DNA from: Stygiobacter sp043807765 | Lineage (GTDB): Bacteria; Bacteroidota; Ignavibacteria; Ignavibacteriales; Melioribacteraceae | Direction of reading: 5' to 3' | DNA length: 64,000 nt | Assembly (NCBI GenBank): GCA_043807765.1 | Contig: JAZDFQ010000059.1 | Location: 124,001 to 188,000 of the forward strand | In this document: in pieces, positions 34,181 through 42,624 of the stretch | How the letters are laid out: every line of letters begins with the position of its first letter | Numbering within the stretch: the first letter of the stretch is position 1 | Translations under genes and position numbers: made by a program | Notes under the pieces: model-generated | Databases searched by the model: none | Told to the model about the DNA's origin: nothing | The model's input: the letters and a program-made list of their open reading frames with translations, nothing else

Positions 34181-34582
34181 TTACTTCTTTCCCAGCAAAT
34201 CTCTTATTTGTGTTAGCAACACAACTTCATCGCTAGGCGCGGGTGGAGCCGCTTGAACAGCTTCTTCCTTTTTCTTTATGCTGTTCATTCCCTTTACTAA
34301 AGAGAAAATTGCGAATGCAACAATTAAAAAGTTAATAACCGTGTTCAGAAATTTTCCGTACAGAATTTCTACCGGTTTTGCGCCGTCGAGAGGGTTGGAA
34401 AGCTTAATGGATAAAGCGCTAAAATCTATTCCGCCGATTAACGCGCCGATAGGAGGCATGAGAACATCGTTAACAAGCGATGTAACAATGCCGCCGAAAG
34501 CCGCACCGATTATGATACCTACAGCCATATCAACTACATTGCCTTTCGTGGCAAAAGTTTTGAATTCGTTTAACAGCTTCAT
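34181..34582 (-). CDS. mscL: Large-conductance mechanosensitive channel MscL
   Basis: A 133-residue inner-membrane channel that opens under osmotic shock. The N-terminus MKLLNEFKTFATKGNVVDMAVGIIIGAAFGGIVTSLVNDVLMPPIGAL is the classic MscL helix and first transmembrane helix; the second lies in FLNTVINFLIVAFAIFSLVKGMN. The C-terminal helical bundle follows (LLTQIRDLLGKK). It is a single-gene unit. Confidence 0.97.
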   Translation of the reverse strand: MKLLNEFKTFATKGNVVDMAVGIIIGAAFGGIVTSLVNDVLMPPIGALIGGIDFSALSIKLSNPLDGAKPVEILYGKFLNTVINFLIVAFAIFSLVKGMNSIKKKEEAVQAAPPAPSDEVVLLTQIRDLLGKK

Positions 34583-34634
34583 AATTACTCCTTAATTTAG
34601 TAGTTAATAACCTTACGTATTAGCTATGCTTTGC

Positions 34635-34749
34635 ATTGCCACGACTTTTAAGTCGTGGTTTAAAATAAAACCAAGCACCAGACTTTAGCCAAACAAATAT
34701 TGTTTATTGCGGCTAAAGCATGCCTATCGGCTGGCAGGCTCGTGGCAAT
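34635..34749. repeat. 115-bp palindromic repeat with inverted ends ATTGCCACGA
   Basis: ATTGCCACGA (34635-34644) is matched by TCGTGGCAAT at 34740-34749. Inside are CCACGACTTTTAAGTCGTGG, a palindrome, and GGCTAAAGC facing GACTTTAGCC. It also holds TGCCTATCGGCTGGCA, similar to the palindrome at 9115-9130. No target duplication is evident. No gene lies in the surrounding 34583-34952 gap, which is filled by this repeat and the 135-bp element. Confidence 0.7.
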
Positions 34750-34842
34750 TCATATTAATATTCTGCGTAACGCGAGTTAATAATATAAGTGCTTATTCGA
34801 AACAATTTATCTCTTCTTTGTTTGTGCTCTAAGGCTTAATAA

Positions 34843-34977
34843 CTCACCCTAAGCAGAGTTAGAACTTTTAGGACTAAGTCCATATTGCTTTTCGCGTTGA
34901 ACTAACCCCAGACTTAAGTCTGGGGTTGATACATCAATAATAAATTTCGGCTTTAGCTACACCTTGCGTAAGGTGAA
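34843..34977. mobile_element. 135-bp non-coding mobile element (MITE-like), copy 1, with 7-bp target duplication
   Basis: The element begins CTCACC and ends GGTGAA, and is flanked on both sides by the perfect 7-bp duplication TTAATAA (34836-34842 and 34978-34984). The right end complement reads CACCTTACGCAAGG, and the left end CACCCTAAGCAGAG is a diverged version. Inside are GGACTAAGTCC, the 20-bp palindrome CCCCAGACTTAAGTCTGGGG and GGCTTTAGC. A copy of exactly the same length lies at 51753-51887. It carries no gene. It overlaps the 3' end of the M3-like peptidase gene. Confidence 0.85.
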
Positions 34978-36575
34978 TTAATAAATTGGAGAGCATAATG
35001 TTTGGCAGATAAAGGTTCTTTAGTAGAACTTTCGATCAACTGCTTCCAGCTTAAGGATGAACCGAAATAGAAGAACTCTTCGATTAGAAATTTGCCAACC
35101 TTGCTATTTTTGTGAAAGCTAACTGATTCTCCTTTTTCCAGAATGTTGTTCGTAATGAACATATAGAGTTGAGATGCGAGCAATTCACCCAGCATGTAGT
35201 TGTGGTAATAAGCGGGATATAGCGCGACATGAATCTTGGAAGCCCAATCTGCTTTGTTACGCCCGCTAGGCTTTTTCAGTCCTTGATATTTCTCTACTAA
35301 GCTCCACCACGCGACGTTTAAATCCTGTTCCGGATTTTCATACATATTTTTTTCAAAACGGTACATAACCTGAACCCAGCGGGAGAAAGTTAATTGTTCT
35401 AAACGAAGAGAGTTGAAACAATCCCCGGCAATTTTATTTGCTTCTTTTTCGCTTATTCCAACAACATCTTTAAGCCAAACCGGATTGGAAGCGAATCTTC
35501 CGAAAAGCATTGCGATTGCTTCGGTAGTAAAAATATGAGCGGGTTCACGCAAGCTCCAGGGCAACGATATGTTAATATATTTATCATAAGCCGCGTGTCC
35601 AAACTCATGCAACATTGTGCTCATCCATCTGTGGTTTGGTTTGATGTTGCAAACAACACGCACATCACCACGCTTATCTATATCTGTGCAATATGCATGC
35701 TGATATTTTCCTTCCTTCTCGTACAAATCGCTTTTAGCGATCAAGTCATCTACGTTTAAGTTGATTCCATCGTAATATGCCTTTGTAATTTCTTCAATGT
35801 TTTTCTCCTTGAAGTATACATCCAAATCAACACTGTAGATTTTAGGTCCTTGCTGAAAGAATTTATCTTGATAGTGCCATGGCATTAGAATGCTTTTATC
35901 AACAGAATGTTTTTTGCTGAGATAAGAATCTATTTCTTCTTTCAAATTGAAGAAAGCATTTCCGGTTAGGTTGTCCAGTTCATCAAACAACGCATCAATA
36001 TCTTCCGAGGATTGCTCGCTTAGCTTCAAACTCATTTCGTGATAATTTTTGTAGCCGAGCTGCCGGGCGGCTTCATTTCTCATTTTAACTAATTGTAGAA
36101 CATCCCGGGAAACAACCTCACCAATTTCTTTAGAAGCGCACCAAACCTTTTCCAGTTTAGTTTGATCGGTTGATTCGGCTAGAATATCATCTATTTCATT
36201 GTCTGTAAGTTTTGTTTCGTCGATATTGGCACGGTAGGTAGCAAAAGTTTCTTCAACCTTTGTGGATAAAGCAATTATTTGTTCGAGCAGTTTTTCATCA
36301 AACTGATTAGCAGCATACGAATTGTAAATCAATTCTAATTGGCGCATAAGGATGGGCTCGTTTATGGCACCGGATTCCTTAAATGATCTGAGCTTCGCAA
36401 AATCTTCTTTGTGAGTGAAAATTTTACTCAACTGTAACTGTAGTTCACCGGAGCGCTTGTAATCTTCCGGGTTGCCGCTTATGGAAGCTTCAAAGTATGA
36501 GAGAGAAGTCTCTCTGCTTAACTCAACAACTTTAGACTCATACTCAAACACAAACTCGCGGAACTTTGCTTCCAT
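34953..36575 (-). CDS. M3-like (clan MA) zinc peptidase; C-terminus rewritten by a mobile element
   Basis: A 540-residue mostly helical protein with the zinc motif HEFGHAAYD (about 323-327 for HEFGH) and a glutamate in IFTTEAIAM about 25 residues on, the gluzincin arrangement of M3 oligopeptidases; M2-type dipeptidases are a less likely relative. No signal peptide is present, so it probably degrades peptides in the cytosol. The last residues SPYARCS and the stop lie within the 135-bp element. Removing the element and one TTAATAA copy restores ...ALQFIKP and a stop, so seven foreign residues replaced two native ones. Activity is probably unaffected. Confidence 0.85.
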   Translation of the reverse strand: MEAKFREFVFEYESKVVELSRETSLSYFEASISGNPEDYKRSGELQLQLSKIFTHKEDFAKLRSFKESGAINEPILMRQLELIYNSYAANQFDEKLLEQIIALSTKVEETFATYRANIDETKLTDNEIDDILAESTDQTKLEKVWCASKEIGEVVSRDVLQLVKMRNEAARQLGYKNYHEMSLKLSEQSSEDIDALFDELDNLTGNAFFNLKEEIDSYLSKKHSVDKSILMPWHYQDKFFQQGPKIYSVDLDVYFKEKNIEEITKAYYDGINLNVDDLIAKSDLYEKEGKYQHAYCTDIDKRGDVRVVCNIKPNHRWMSTMLHEFGHAAYDKYINISLPWSLREPAHIFTTEAIAMLFGRFASNPVWLKDVVGISEKEANKIAGDCFNSLRLEQLTFSRWVQVMYRFEKNMYENPEQDLNVAWWSLVEKYQGLKKPSGRNKADWASKIHVALYPAYYHNYMLGELLASQLYMFITNNILEKGESVSFHKNSKVGKFLIEEFFYFGSSLSWKQLIESSTKEPLSAKHYALQFINSPYARCS

Positions 36576-36591
36576 TAACTTTCCTTTCTTG

Positions 36592-36954
36592 TTAGCTTAA
36601 CAAATCATCTTCTCTATACAACATAAGAATAGAACTTTGCGGAACGATTACCATTTTTTGTTTTTCTATCTCTACTTCAATTGCGTCTTTACGAAGGAAA
36701 ACCGCGTAGTCTCCATCTTTAGATTGAAGCGGAATATACTTGATGGGTTTCTTCTCGCGCCAAACTTCGTCGTCTTCGGTTGGTAAGCCAATCGGGTAAC
36801 CGGGACCGGATTTAATTACATAACCGCCTTGAACTTTTTCTTTTTCGTAAACTCCCGGAGGAAGATATAAGCCGCCGTGAGTTTTAGAAGAACTCTCTTC
36901 CGGCTTAATTAAAACCCTATCGCCCACAATAATTATTTTGTCGGTGTTAATCAT
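36592..36954 (-). CDS. Stand-alone GroES-like (Cpn10) protein
   Basis: The 120-residue sequence has the Cpn10 pattern: VGDRVLIKPEESSSKTHGGLYLPPGV at the start (compare PLGDRVVVKP...TAGGIVLP), a mobile-loop-like stretch, and a late IVPQSSILMLYRED. It differs from true GroES by an inserted acidic/basic stretch (GLPTEDDEVWREKKPIKYIP) and by standing away from any groEL gene. It may be a co-chaperonin variant or a GroES fold used for another role. It lies 16 bases upstream of the M3-like gene in the same direction. Confidence 0.75.
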   Translation of the reverse strand: MINTDKIIIVGDRVLIKPEESSSKTHGGLYLPPGVYEKEKVQGGYVIKSGPGYPIGLPTEDDEVWREKKPIKYIPLQSKDGDYAVFLRKDAIEVEIEKQKMVIVPQSSILMLYREDDLLS

Positions 36955-37057
36955 TCTAAATCCGTTTATTGGTTACTCAAAAATATCAAACGGCAGGTCA
37001 AATTGTTTGGTGAATAATCATTATCAATACTAATTTTGATTAAAAGAAAGGAAAAGA

Positions 37058-37657
37058 ATGAGCGAATTTTGGAACGAGCGGTTTGGAAAGGAAGAATACC
37101 TCTACGGAAAGGAACCGAATTCTTTCTTAAAACAAGAGTTGGTAAAAATACCTCCGGGAAGAATTCTTTTTCCGGCAGAAGGAGAAGGAAGAAATTCAGT
37201 TTACGCCGCAACACTCGGCTGGCAAGTTGATGCACTCGATTCATCCGAAGCAGCAAAAGCTAAAGCAGAAAAATTAGCCTTGGAACGGGGAGTAAAAATA
37301 AATTATGATTTGGTAAATCTTAAGGTTCATAAATTTCCCAAAGAACAGTATGATGCAGTAGCTATAATATTTTTTCATTTACCGTCGGATTGCCGTTACG
37401 GTGTTTATCAAGAAGCTATTGCTGCGCTAAAACCGGGGGGCAAACTGATTCTGGAATTGTTCGATAAAGAACAATTCAAAGTTCCTTATGCTGGACCAAA
37501 AGACGAAGATATTCTATACTCACTAGAAGATGCAGTAAATGATTTTATCGAATTGGATTTTGAAAAACTATCGAAAGAAACGATTCAAATGGACGAAGGT
37601 AACGGACACAAGGGTGTCGGTTACGTAATCCGCTTTGTTGGAATCATGAAACAATAA
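37058..37657 (+). CDS. Class I SAM-dependent methyltransferase (TehB-like)
   Basis: The SAM-binding motif I is GRILFPAEGEGRNSVYAATLGWQVDALDSS (about 35-63), with motif IV near YDAVAIIFFHLP and KPGGKLILELFD. The N-terminus MSEFWNERFGKEEYLYGKEPNSFL is typical of the TehB/thiopurine-like methyltransferase group, whose members methylate small molecules or metalloids. AAAGGA lies about 7 bases upstream of the ATG. It is transcribed away from the GroES-like gene, and 101 bases separate the two starts. Confidence 0.85.
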   Translation: MSEFWNERFGKEEYLYGKEPNSFLKQELVKIPPGRILFPAEGEGRNSVYAATLGWQVDALDSSEAAKAKAEKLALERGVKINYDLVNLKVHKFPKEQYDAVAIIFFHLPSDCRYGVYQEAIAALKPGGKLILELFDKEQFKVPYAGPKDEDILYSLEDAVNDFIELDFEKLSKETIQMDEGNGHKGVGYVIRFVGIMKQ

Positions 37658-37705
37658 TACTTGTTCGTTTCTAGGCAAAATTAATTTTATTTACCAACTC
37701 TTTGA

Positions 37706-38455
37706 TTAGACCGATTGACTTTTTGCTTTCCACACCGTTTTTCCATTTGCACAAACAAGATTTGAGTCTAGATCTTTTATTGTGTGAACAAACTCATTCG
37801 CATCATTCAAGTGTTTTGCTAAAGACTGAACCGTATGACCATATTGAGCTTCTCCTACATAACGCCCATCAATTGAATGTAGATAATATTTATCAATTAT
37901 TTCATCGGGAACAGTTTCAATTAACCATTGTAAATACCTTAAATTATTGACATGCTTATTCGAGTCCATGTCGTACCGATGAACCAGAAAACTTTTTTTG
38001 TACTCGGCTTCACTAATCGGATCAATCTTTTTTTCTAAATCGCAAATAGCACTCCTTTCCGGAAAGGAATTCCATTCATTAATTATATCATCAAAAATTC
38101 TAATCGGTCTTCTTCTTTTTATATCGAAGAAGAGCCACAATCCTTTTGCTTTTCCAATTAGTTTTCCAGCTTCATCATAAATAATATTTTCTCTATTTCC
38201 CTTAATAGCGCTAAACTCAGATATCCAGGTTTTTATAGTAATTTTTTCTTTATACAAAGGATATCTTTCCATCTGCATAAAACCAGAGAGTAAAACCCAT
38301 CCAATATTTTTATCATAGAGATTGTACAAGCCATGGTTAATTGACAAGCAATGATCTGCAGCGGCTTCCTGCAAAAGAGTAATAATTGTTGTGGGCGATG
38401 CACAACCATGTTTATCCATCTCAAAGTATCTTAGTTCAAATTGTTTTTCAAACAT
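37706..38455 (-). CDS. Acyl-ACP thioesterase (FatA/FatB-like)
   Basis: Two hot-dog domains with the motif VHRYDMDSNKHVNNLRYLQW, whose D-x-N-x-H set is the catalytic region of plant and bacterial acyl-ACP thioesterases (PF01643). It releases free fatty acids from acyl carrier protein in the cytosol. I chose the ATG at 38455, 249 codons from the end, because GTGGAG stands 7-12 bases before it; an alternative GTG start four codons earlier would overlap that ribosome binding site. A single-gene unit. Confidence 0.88.
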   Translation of the reverse strand: MFEKQFELRYFEMDKHGCASPTTIITLLQEAAADHCLSINHGLYNLYDKNIGWVLLSGFMQMERYPLYKEKITIKTWISEFSAIKGNRENIIYDEAGKLIGKAKGLWLFFDIKRRRPIRIFDDIINEWNSFPERSAICDLEKKIDPISEAEYKKSFLVHRYDMDSNKHVNNLRYLQWLIETVPDEIIDKYYLHSIDGRYVGEAQYGHTVQSLAKHLNDANEFVHTIKDLDSNLVCANGKTVWKAKSQSV

Positions 38456-38517
38456 CTTTAACTCCACTTACATTTGGATTAATTATACTTGTTTAGTTAA
38501 CCAAAATGACTTTATTA

Positions 38518-41500
38518 TCAAAACTTTGGTGGAATTAATTTGTAAACCACCGGAGTTACAACTCGGGAAAGCAAAGTGGAGCTTATCAATCCGCCTATTA
38601 TGACAATTGCGAGCGGAGAAATCATCGGATTAGTTGAAAGCGCGATAGGCATTAATCCTCCAATTGCCGTAAGTGATGTTAGAATGATTGGAAGAAATCT
38701 AACTTCGCCCGCTTCTCTAATTGCTTCTTCTATTGTTTTCCCCTGCTGTCTCAGCTGATTTGTAAAATCAACAAGTAAAATTGTGTTCTTAACTTCAATA
38801 CCCGCAAGGGCTATTAAACCAATAACAGCCACAAACGACAATGAATTACCGGTTAGAAGTAAAGCTAGTACCGCACCGACAATTCCAAGAGGAATTACCG
38901 ATAGAACTATCAAAGTACTTTTGAAAGTTTTGAATTCTAAAATGAGAACAGCGATAAATAAAAATAGTGTTACAACAATTACAGATGAAAATCCACCAAA
39001 CGATTCCTTCTGGGATTCCAACTCGCCGCCCATTTCGTAATGATAGCCAGCCGGAAATACAAAGTTTTCCATTTTTTCGATTACAACGCTGTTTATGTTA
39101 TCGCTTAAATAACCTTTTTTAACAAAAGCGCTTATAGAAACAGTTCTAATTTTATCTTTGTGATTAATAGTGAGGGGAGATGATTCCAGCCGAAACGATG
39201 CAACCTGTGTTAACGGTATTGCGGTTCCTTGAAGATTATTTACATAAAGATTATCGAATGCGTCCATTGAAGTAATATTCTGCTTTTCTTTGGTTATAAT
39301 AATCTTATAATTATCGCCGGCATCATCTGTCATCTTCCCGGCTTCTAAGCCGGCAACAGCCAACCTAACAGTTTTATCAATGCTAACAACCGGAATACCA
39401 AGCATGGCAGCTTTTTCTTTGTTGATGTCAACATGAATGTCGGACTTCAAATTGCTTACCGGATTATTAACATATATCGTTCCTTCGGTATTCTTTAACA
39501 AAGCTTCAATCTTTGCCGCGAGAATTCTTAATGAATCTAAATTTTCTCCAAACAGCCTTACTTCTACCGGTGCAACAACCGGAGGACCTTGCTCAAAGTT
39601 TTTCACAAGTACTTTTGCGCCTTCGTACGGAGTCCATCTCTTCCGGAGTTCATCAATCAACGCAAGCTTTCTTTCTGCACTTGTGTGCTCTTCCAACTGA
39701 ACAAATACCTGAGCATAGTTAGCTCTCTCGTTCTCTTGCAACTCATTGTAATAAATCTGTGGATTTCCCTTTCCTACGTTGGATGCAAAGAATTTAATTT
39801 CCGAAATAGTTTTTAACTCACGCTCAATTTTTTTAGCAATGCTGTTTGTATAATTTATATTGGATTGAAGCGGTGTTGTTATCTCAATCATAAATTGTGG
39901 TTTTTCCGAAGCCGGAAACAAACTAAAACCTATAGCGGGAATAAGCATTAATGAGCTTATAAATATTACAACCGCTATAACTATAGTAACCACCGGTTTG
40001 GTCAATGCTTTATCTAATAAACGCGCATAACTTTTATGAATTAATTTTTTTAATCCGCGCAGAAAAATATTTCCTTCCGGATTTCCGCCGTGCTCTTTCA
40101 AAATTCTGCTTGTTAAAAATGGAATAATTGTTAGAGAAACAAGCATAGAAGCCAGAACACTTGTAATAACTCCCATCGGCAGGCTTCTAATAAAATCCCC
40201 GGAAGAACCCGGCAAAAAAACAAGCGGCAAAAAAGCGATTATTAGTGATGCAGTACAGCCAATTACTGCCAGCGTTATTTGATGTGTCGCTTTTATAGTT
40301 GCTTCTATTCTTGAGTAACCTTCTCTCATCCACCGCTCGATATTTTCGACAACAACAATGCTGTCATCAACCAGAAGACCCAGCGCTACAACTAATCCTA
40401 CAATACTCAGCTGATTAAGTGTGAATCCGAGCGCGTTCATTAGAATAATGCCAATCGATAAAGAAAGAGGGATGGAAATCATAACTATTAACGAGGCTCT
40501 TCCGCCAAGTGGCAAAAGTGTAATTGCAACAAGCGCGATTGCAATAAGAAAATCCAAACCTAAACCGCCCAATCGTTTGTTAACATTATCAGCTTGATCA
40601 AAATTGTGAACAAGAGCTATGTTGGAAGGCAAAGCGGATTTGAATTTCTCTATTACAGGAAGATATACCTTTTGAGTGGCGGAAATATTTTCTCCCGGTT
40701 TCTGAGCTGCTACAACAAACAATGCGCGGTGACCGTTCATTCTTGTGATATAATTTTCTTTTTCGAAATCGGAATAGACATTTGCGATGTCTTTAAGCGA
40801 AATGTTTTTTCCGTTATAAGAAGAAACAATTGTGTTCTTTATTTCATCAACGCTTTTATAGTTTCCGCTGGTTTGAATATTGAAAGTTTTGTTTCCCGCA
40901 TCTATGCTTCCGCCCGGAATATTTATAGACTCGCTCTGGATAATTCCCAATACGGCATCAAGCGGAACGTGCATCTGCGCCATTTTATCAAAGGCTAATT
41001 CAACACGCACTTGTTTGTTTGGTAGCCCGTGAATTTCAACATTCTTAAGTTGAGGAAGCTGTTCCAGAGATTCCTTAAAATTCTCGGCATACGTTTTCAA
41101 TTTTTCATAAGAGGCGTTTTCAGAAACAAGCGCAGATTGTATAACGTTAACATTCGATGGAAGCCACTTCTGTATTTCGATGCTGTATATATCAGATGGA
41201 AGCTGATTACGCGCATTGTTTACTTCGCGCACGACTTCCTGGTACTTTTCATCTACATCATATTCATGTTTATAGACAACCCAAACAACCGCGAGCCCGT
41301 CGCTGATGCTGCTCATTACTTTTTTGATTCCTTCAAGTGCACTAAGCTTTGCTTCGAGAGGATCAACAACTAACTCTTCCATGTCCTTCGGGCTTGTTCC
41401 CGGATAAACAACAATTACCGGAAACTCTGGTGAGCTTAGTTCCGGATCTTCGGCTCTTGGCATGTTTAGAATTGTAGTTAATCCCAGAACAATTACCATT

Positions 41501-41556
41501 ACAAAGATTATTAACGTGAACTGAGAATTCTTTACTGCGTATTCTGATATTTTCAT
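38518..41556 (-). CDS. RND efflux pump, inner-membrane permease (AcrB/HAE1 family)
   Basis: A 1012-residue permease with the repeat of six transmembrane helices and two large periplasmic loops. The proton relay is intact: GLLVDDSIVVVENIERW (two aspartates, about 395-400) in TM4 and GIEVKNTILLVDF (lysine, about 920) in TM10. The N-terminus and PRAEDPELSSPEFPVIVVYPGTSPKDMEELV are typical of the branch that exports varied small molecules, so the substrate is not given. It lies 8 bases after the adaptor gene and is the last gene of the tetR-tolC-adaptor-pump series. Confidence 0.94.
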   Translation of the reverse strand: MKISEYAVKNSQFTLIIFVMVIVLGLTTILNMPRAEDPELSSPEFPVIVVYPGTSPKDMEELVVDPLEAKLSALEGIKKVMSSISDGLAVVWVVYKHEYDVDEKYQEVVREVNNARNQLPSDIYSIEIQKWLPSNVNVIQSALVSENASYEKLKTYAENFKESLEQLPQLKNVEIHGLPNKQVRVELAFDKMAQMHVPLDAVLGIIQSESINIPGGSIDAGNKTFNIQTSGNYKSVDEIKNTIVSSYNGKNISLKDIANVYSDFEKENYITRMNGHRALFVVAAQKPGENISATQKVYLPVIEKFKSALPSNIALVHNFDQADNVNKRLGGLGLDFLIAIALVAITLLPLGGRASLIVMISIPLSLSIGIILMNALGFTLNQLSIVGLVVALGLLVDDSIVVVENIERWMREGYSRIEATIKATHQITLAVIGCTASLIIAFLPLVFLPGSSGDFIRSLPMGVITSVLASMLVSLTIIPFLTSRILKEHGGNPEGNIFLRGLKKLIHKSYARLLDKALTKPVVTIVIAVVIFISSLMLIPAIGFSLFPASEKPQFMIEITTPLQSNINYTNSIAKKIERELKTISEIKFFASNVGKGNPQIYYNELQENERANYAQVFVQLEEHTSAERKLALIDELRKRWTPYEGAKVLVKNFEQGPPVVAPVEVRLFGENLDSLRILAAKIEALLKNTEGTIYVNNPVSNLKSDIHVDINKEKAAMLGIPVVSIDKTVRLAVAGLEAGKMTDDAGDNYKIIITKEKQNITSMDAFDNLYVNNLQGTAIPLTQVASFRLESSPLTINHKDKIRTVSISAFVKKGYLSDNINSVVIEKMENFVFPAGYHYEMGGELESQKESFGGFSSVIVVTLFLFIAVLILEFKTFKSTLIVLSVIPLGIVGAVLALLLTGNSLSFVAVIGLIALAGIEVKNTILLVDFTNQLRQQGKTIEEAIREAGEVRFLPIILTSLTAIGGLMPIALSTNPMISPLAIVIIGGLISSTLLSRVVTPVVYKLIPPKF

Positions 41557-41564
41557 GGCTATTC

Positions 41565-42611
41565 CTAATTAACAATTCTGATTTTTGAATTATCATTTAA
41601 GTAAGCGCTTCCGGAAACGATTAACGAACCGGCATTTTCCAAACCGGCGGTGATTAGCACTTTGTCTTTTTCGATCTCTGCAATAGTTACCTTTACTTTT
41701 TTTGCCGTAGCGTTATCCGTTGTTACAAAAACGTATCCGCTGTTACCGTCGCCGTCCAGCAAAGCATCAAAAGGAATTTGCCACAAGCTTAGTTTATGTG
41801 AAGGTGTAATTTTAGCTTTACCAAACAAGCCGCTTGCAATTTTTGTTGAAGCAAGCGATGTAACCTTCAAATCAACAGAAAATGTTCCGGTGTAAGGATC
41901 AACACCTTCAGACTTTCGGAAAACGAAAGCAGAAAATTTATTTGCCGGATATGCGTCAATCTCAACTTCCGCCTTATCGTTTTGTTTAACCGTTGCCCAT
42001 TCTTTATCGCTTAGAGCTACTTTAAGAAACCAATTCCCGTTACTTGCCCCATTAGTTTGAATAACCGGCATTCCCGGCGAAACCATTTGTCCTTCGCCAG
42101 CAAACTTTTTTAGAACAAATCCATTTTCAAGAGCGCGTATTTCAGAGAACTTAAGATTGAATTCGGCAATGTTCAGTTGCTTTGCCGCAACATCAAGCGC
42201 AGTTTTGGAATTTTGAAATTGTTCAAGAGTTGCAACGCTGTCTTTGTATAAATTTGCCGCACGGTTATAATCCCTTAAGGATTTTTCATAACCGGCTTTT
42301 GCTTGTTGAACCATTGCGTCTATTTCCGACAAGTTCAAAGTTGCGAGCAACTGCCCCTTTTTAATTGCATCTCCTTCTTTAACTAGGATTCTGCTGATAA
42401 CGCCGCCGGTTTTAAACGAGAGATAAGTTTCGTCATCTGTAGTAAACTGTCCTGATGCAGATATGGAACGGGAAACAAATTCTTTGTTTAGCGGGATTAC
42501 TTTCACCGGGATTGTTTCTTTGTCAATCAAACCGGTTTCTTTTTCGCTGCCACCGCAAGCAGCAACTAAAAGAGAAAAAACAATTGTTAGCATGCTTAAT
42601 ATCTTTTTCAT
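41565..42611 (-). CDS. RND periplasmic adaptor lipoprotein (membrane fusion protein)
   Basis: The signal peptide ends in the lipobox VAAC, with the lipidated cysteine at 19 (LLVAACGGSEKE). A split lipoyl domain (GGVISRILVKEGDAIKKGQLLATL and GFVLKKFAGEGQMVSPGMPVIQ) encloses a short alpha-hairpin (about 90-125), followed by beta-barrel and membrane-proximal domains. It links the pump to the outer-membrane channel. It lies 13 bases after the TolC gene. Confidence 0.93.
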   Translation of the reverse strand: MKKILSMLTIVFSLLVAACGGSEKETGLIDKETIPVKVIPLNKEFVSRSISASGQFTTDDETYLSFKTGGVISRILVKEGDAIKKGQLLATLNLSEIDAMVQQAKAGYEKSLRDYNRAANLYKDSVATLEQFQNSKTALDVAAKQLNIAEFNLKFSEIRALENGFVLKKFAGEGQMVSPGMPVIQTNGASNGNWFLKVALSDKEWATVKQNDKAEVEIDAYPANKFSAFVFRKSEGVDPYTGTFSVDLKVTSLASTKIASGLFGKAKITPSHKLSLWQIPFDALLDGDGNSGYVFVTTDNATAKKVKVTIAEIEKDKVLITAGLENAGSLIVSGSAYLNDNSKIRIVN

Positions 42612-42624
42612 TTCTAACCTTACG

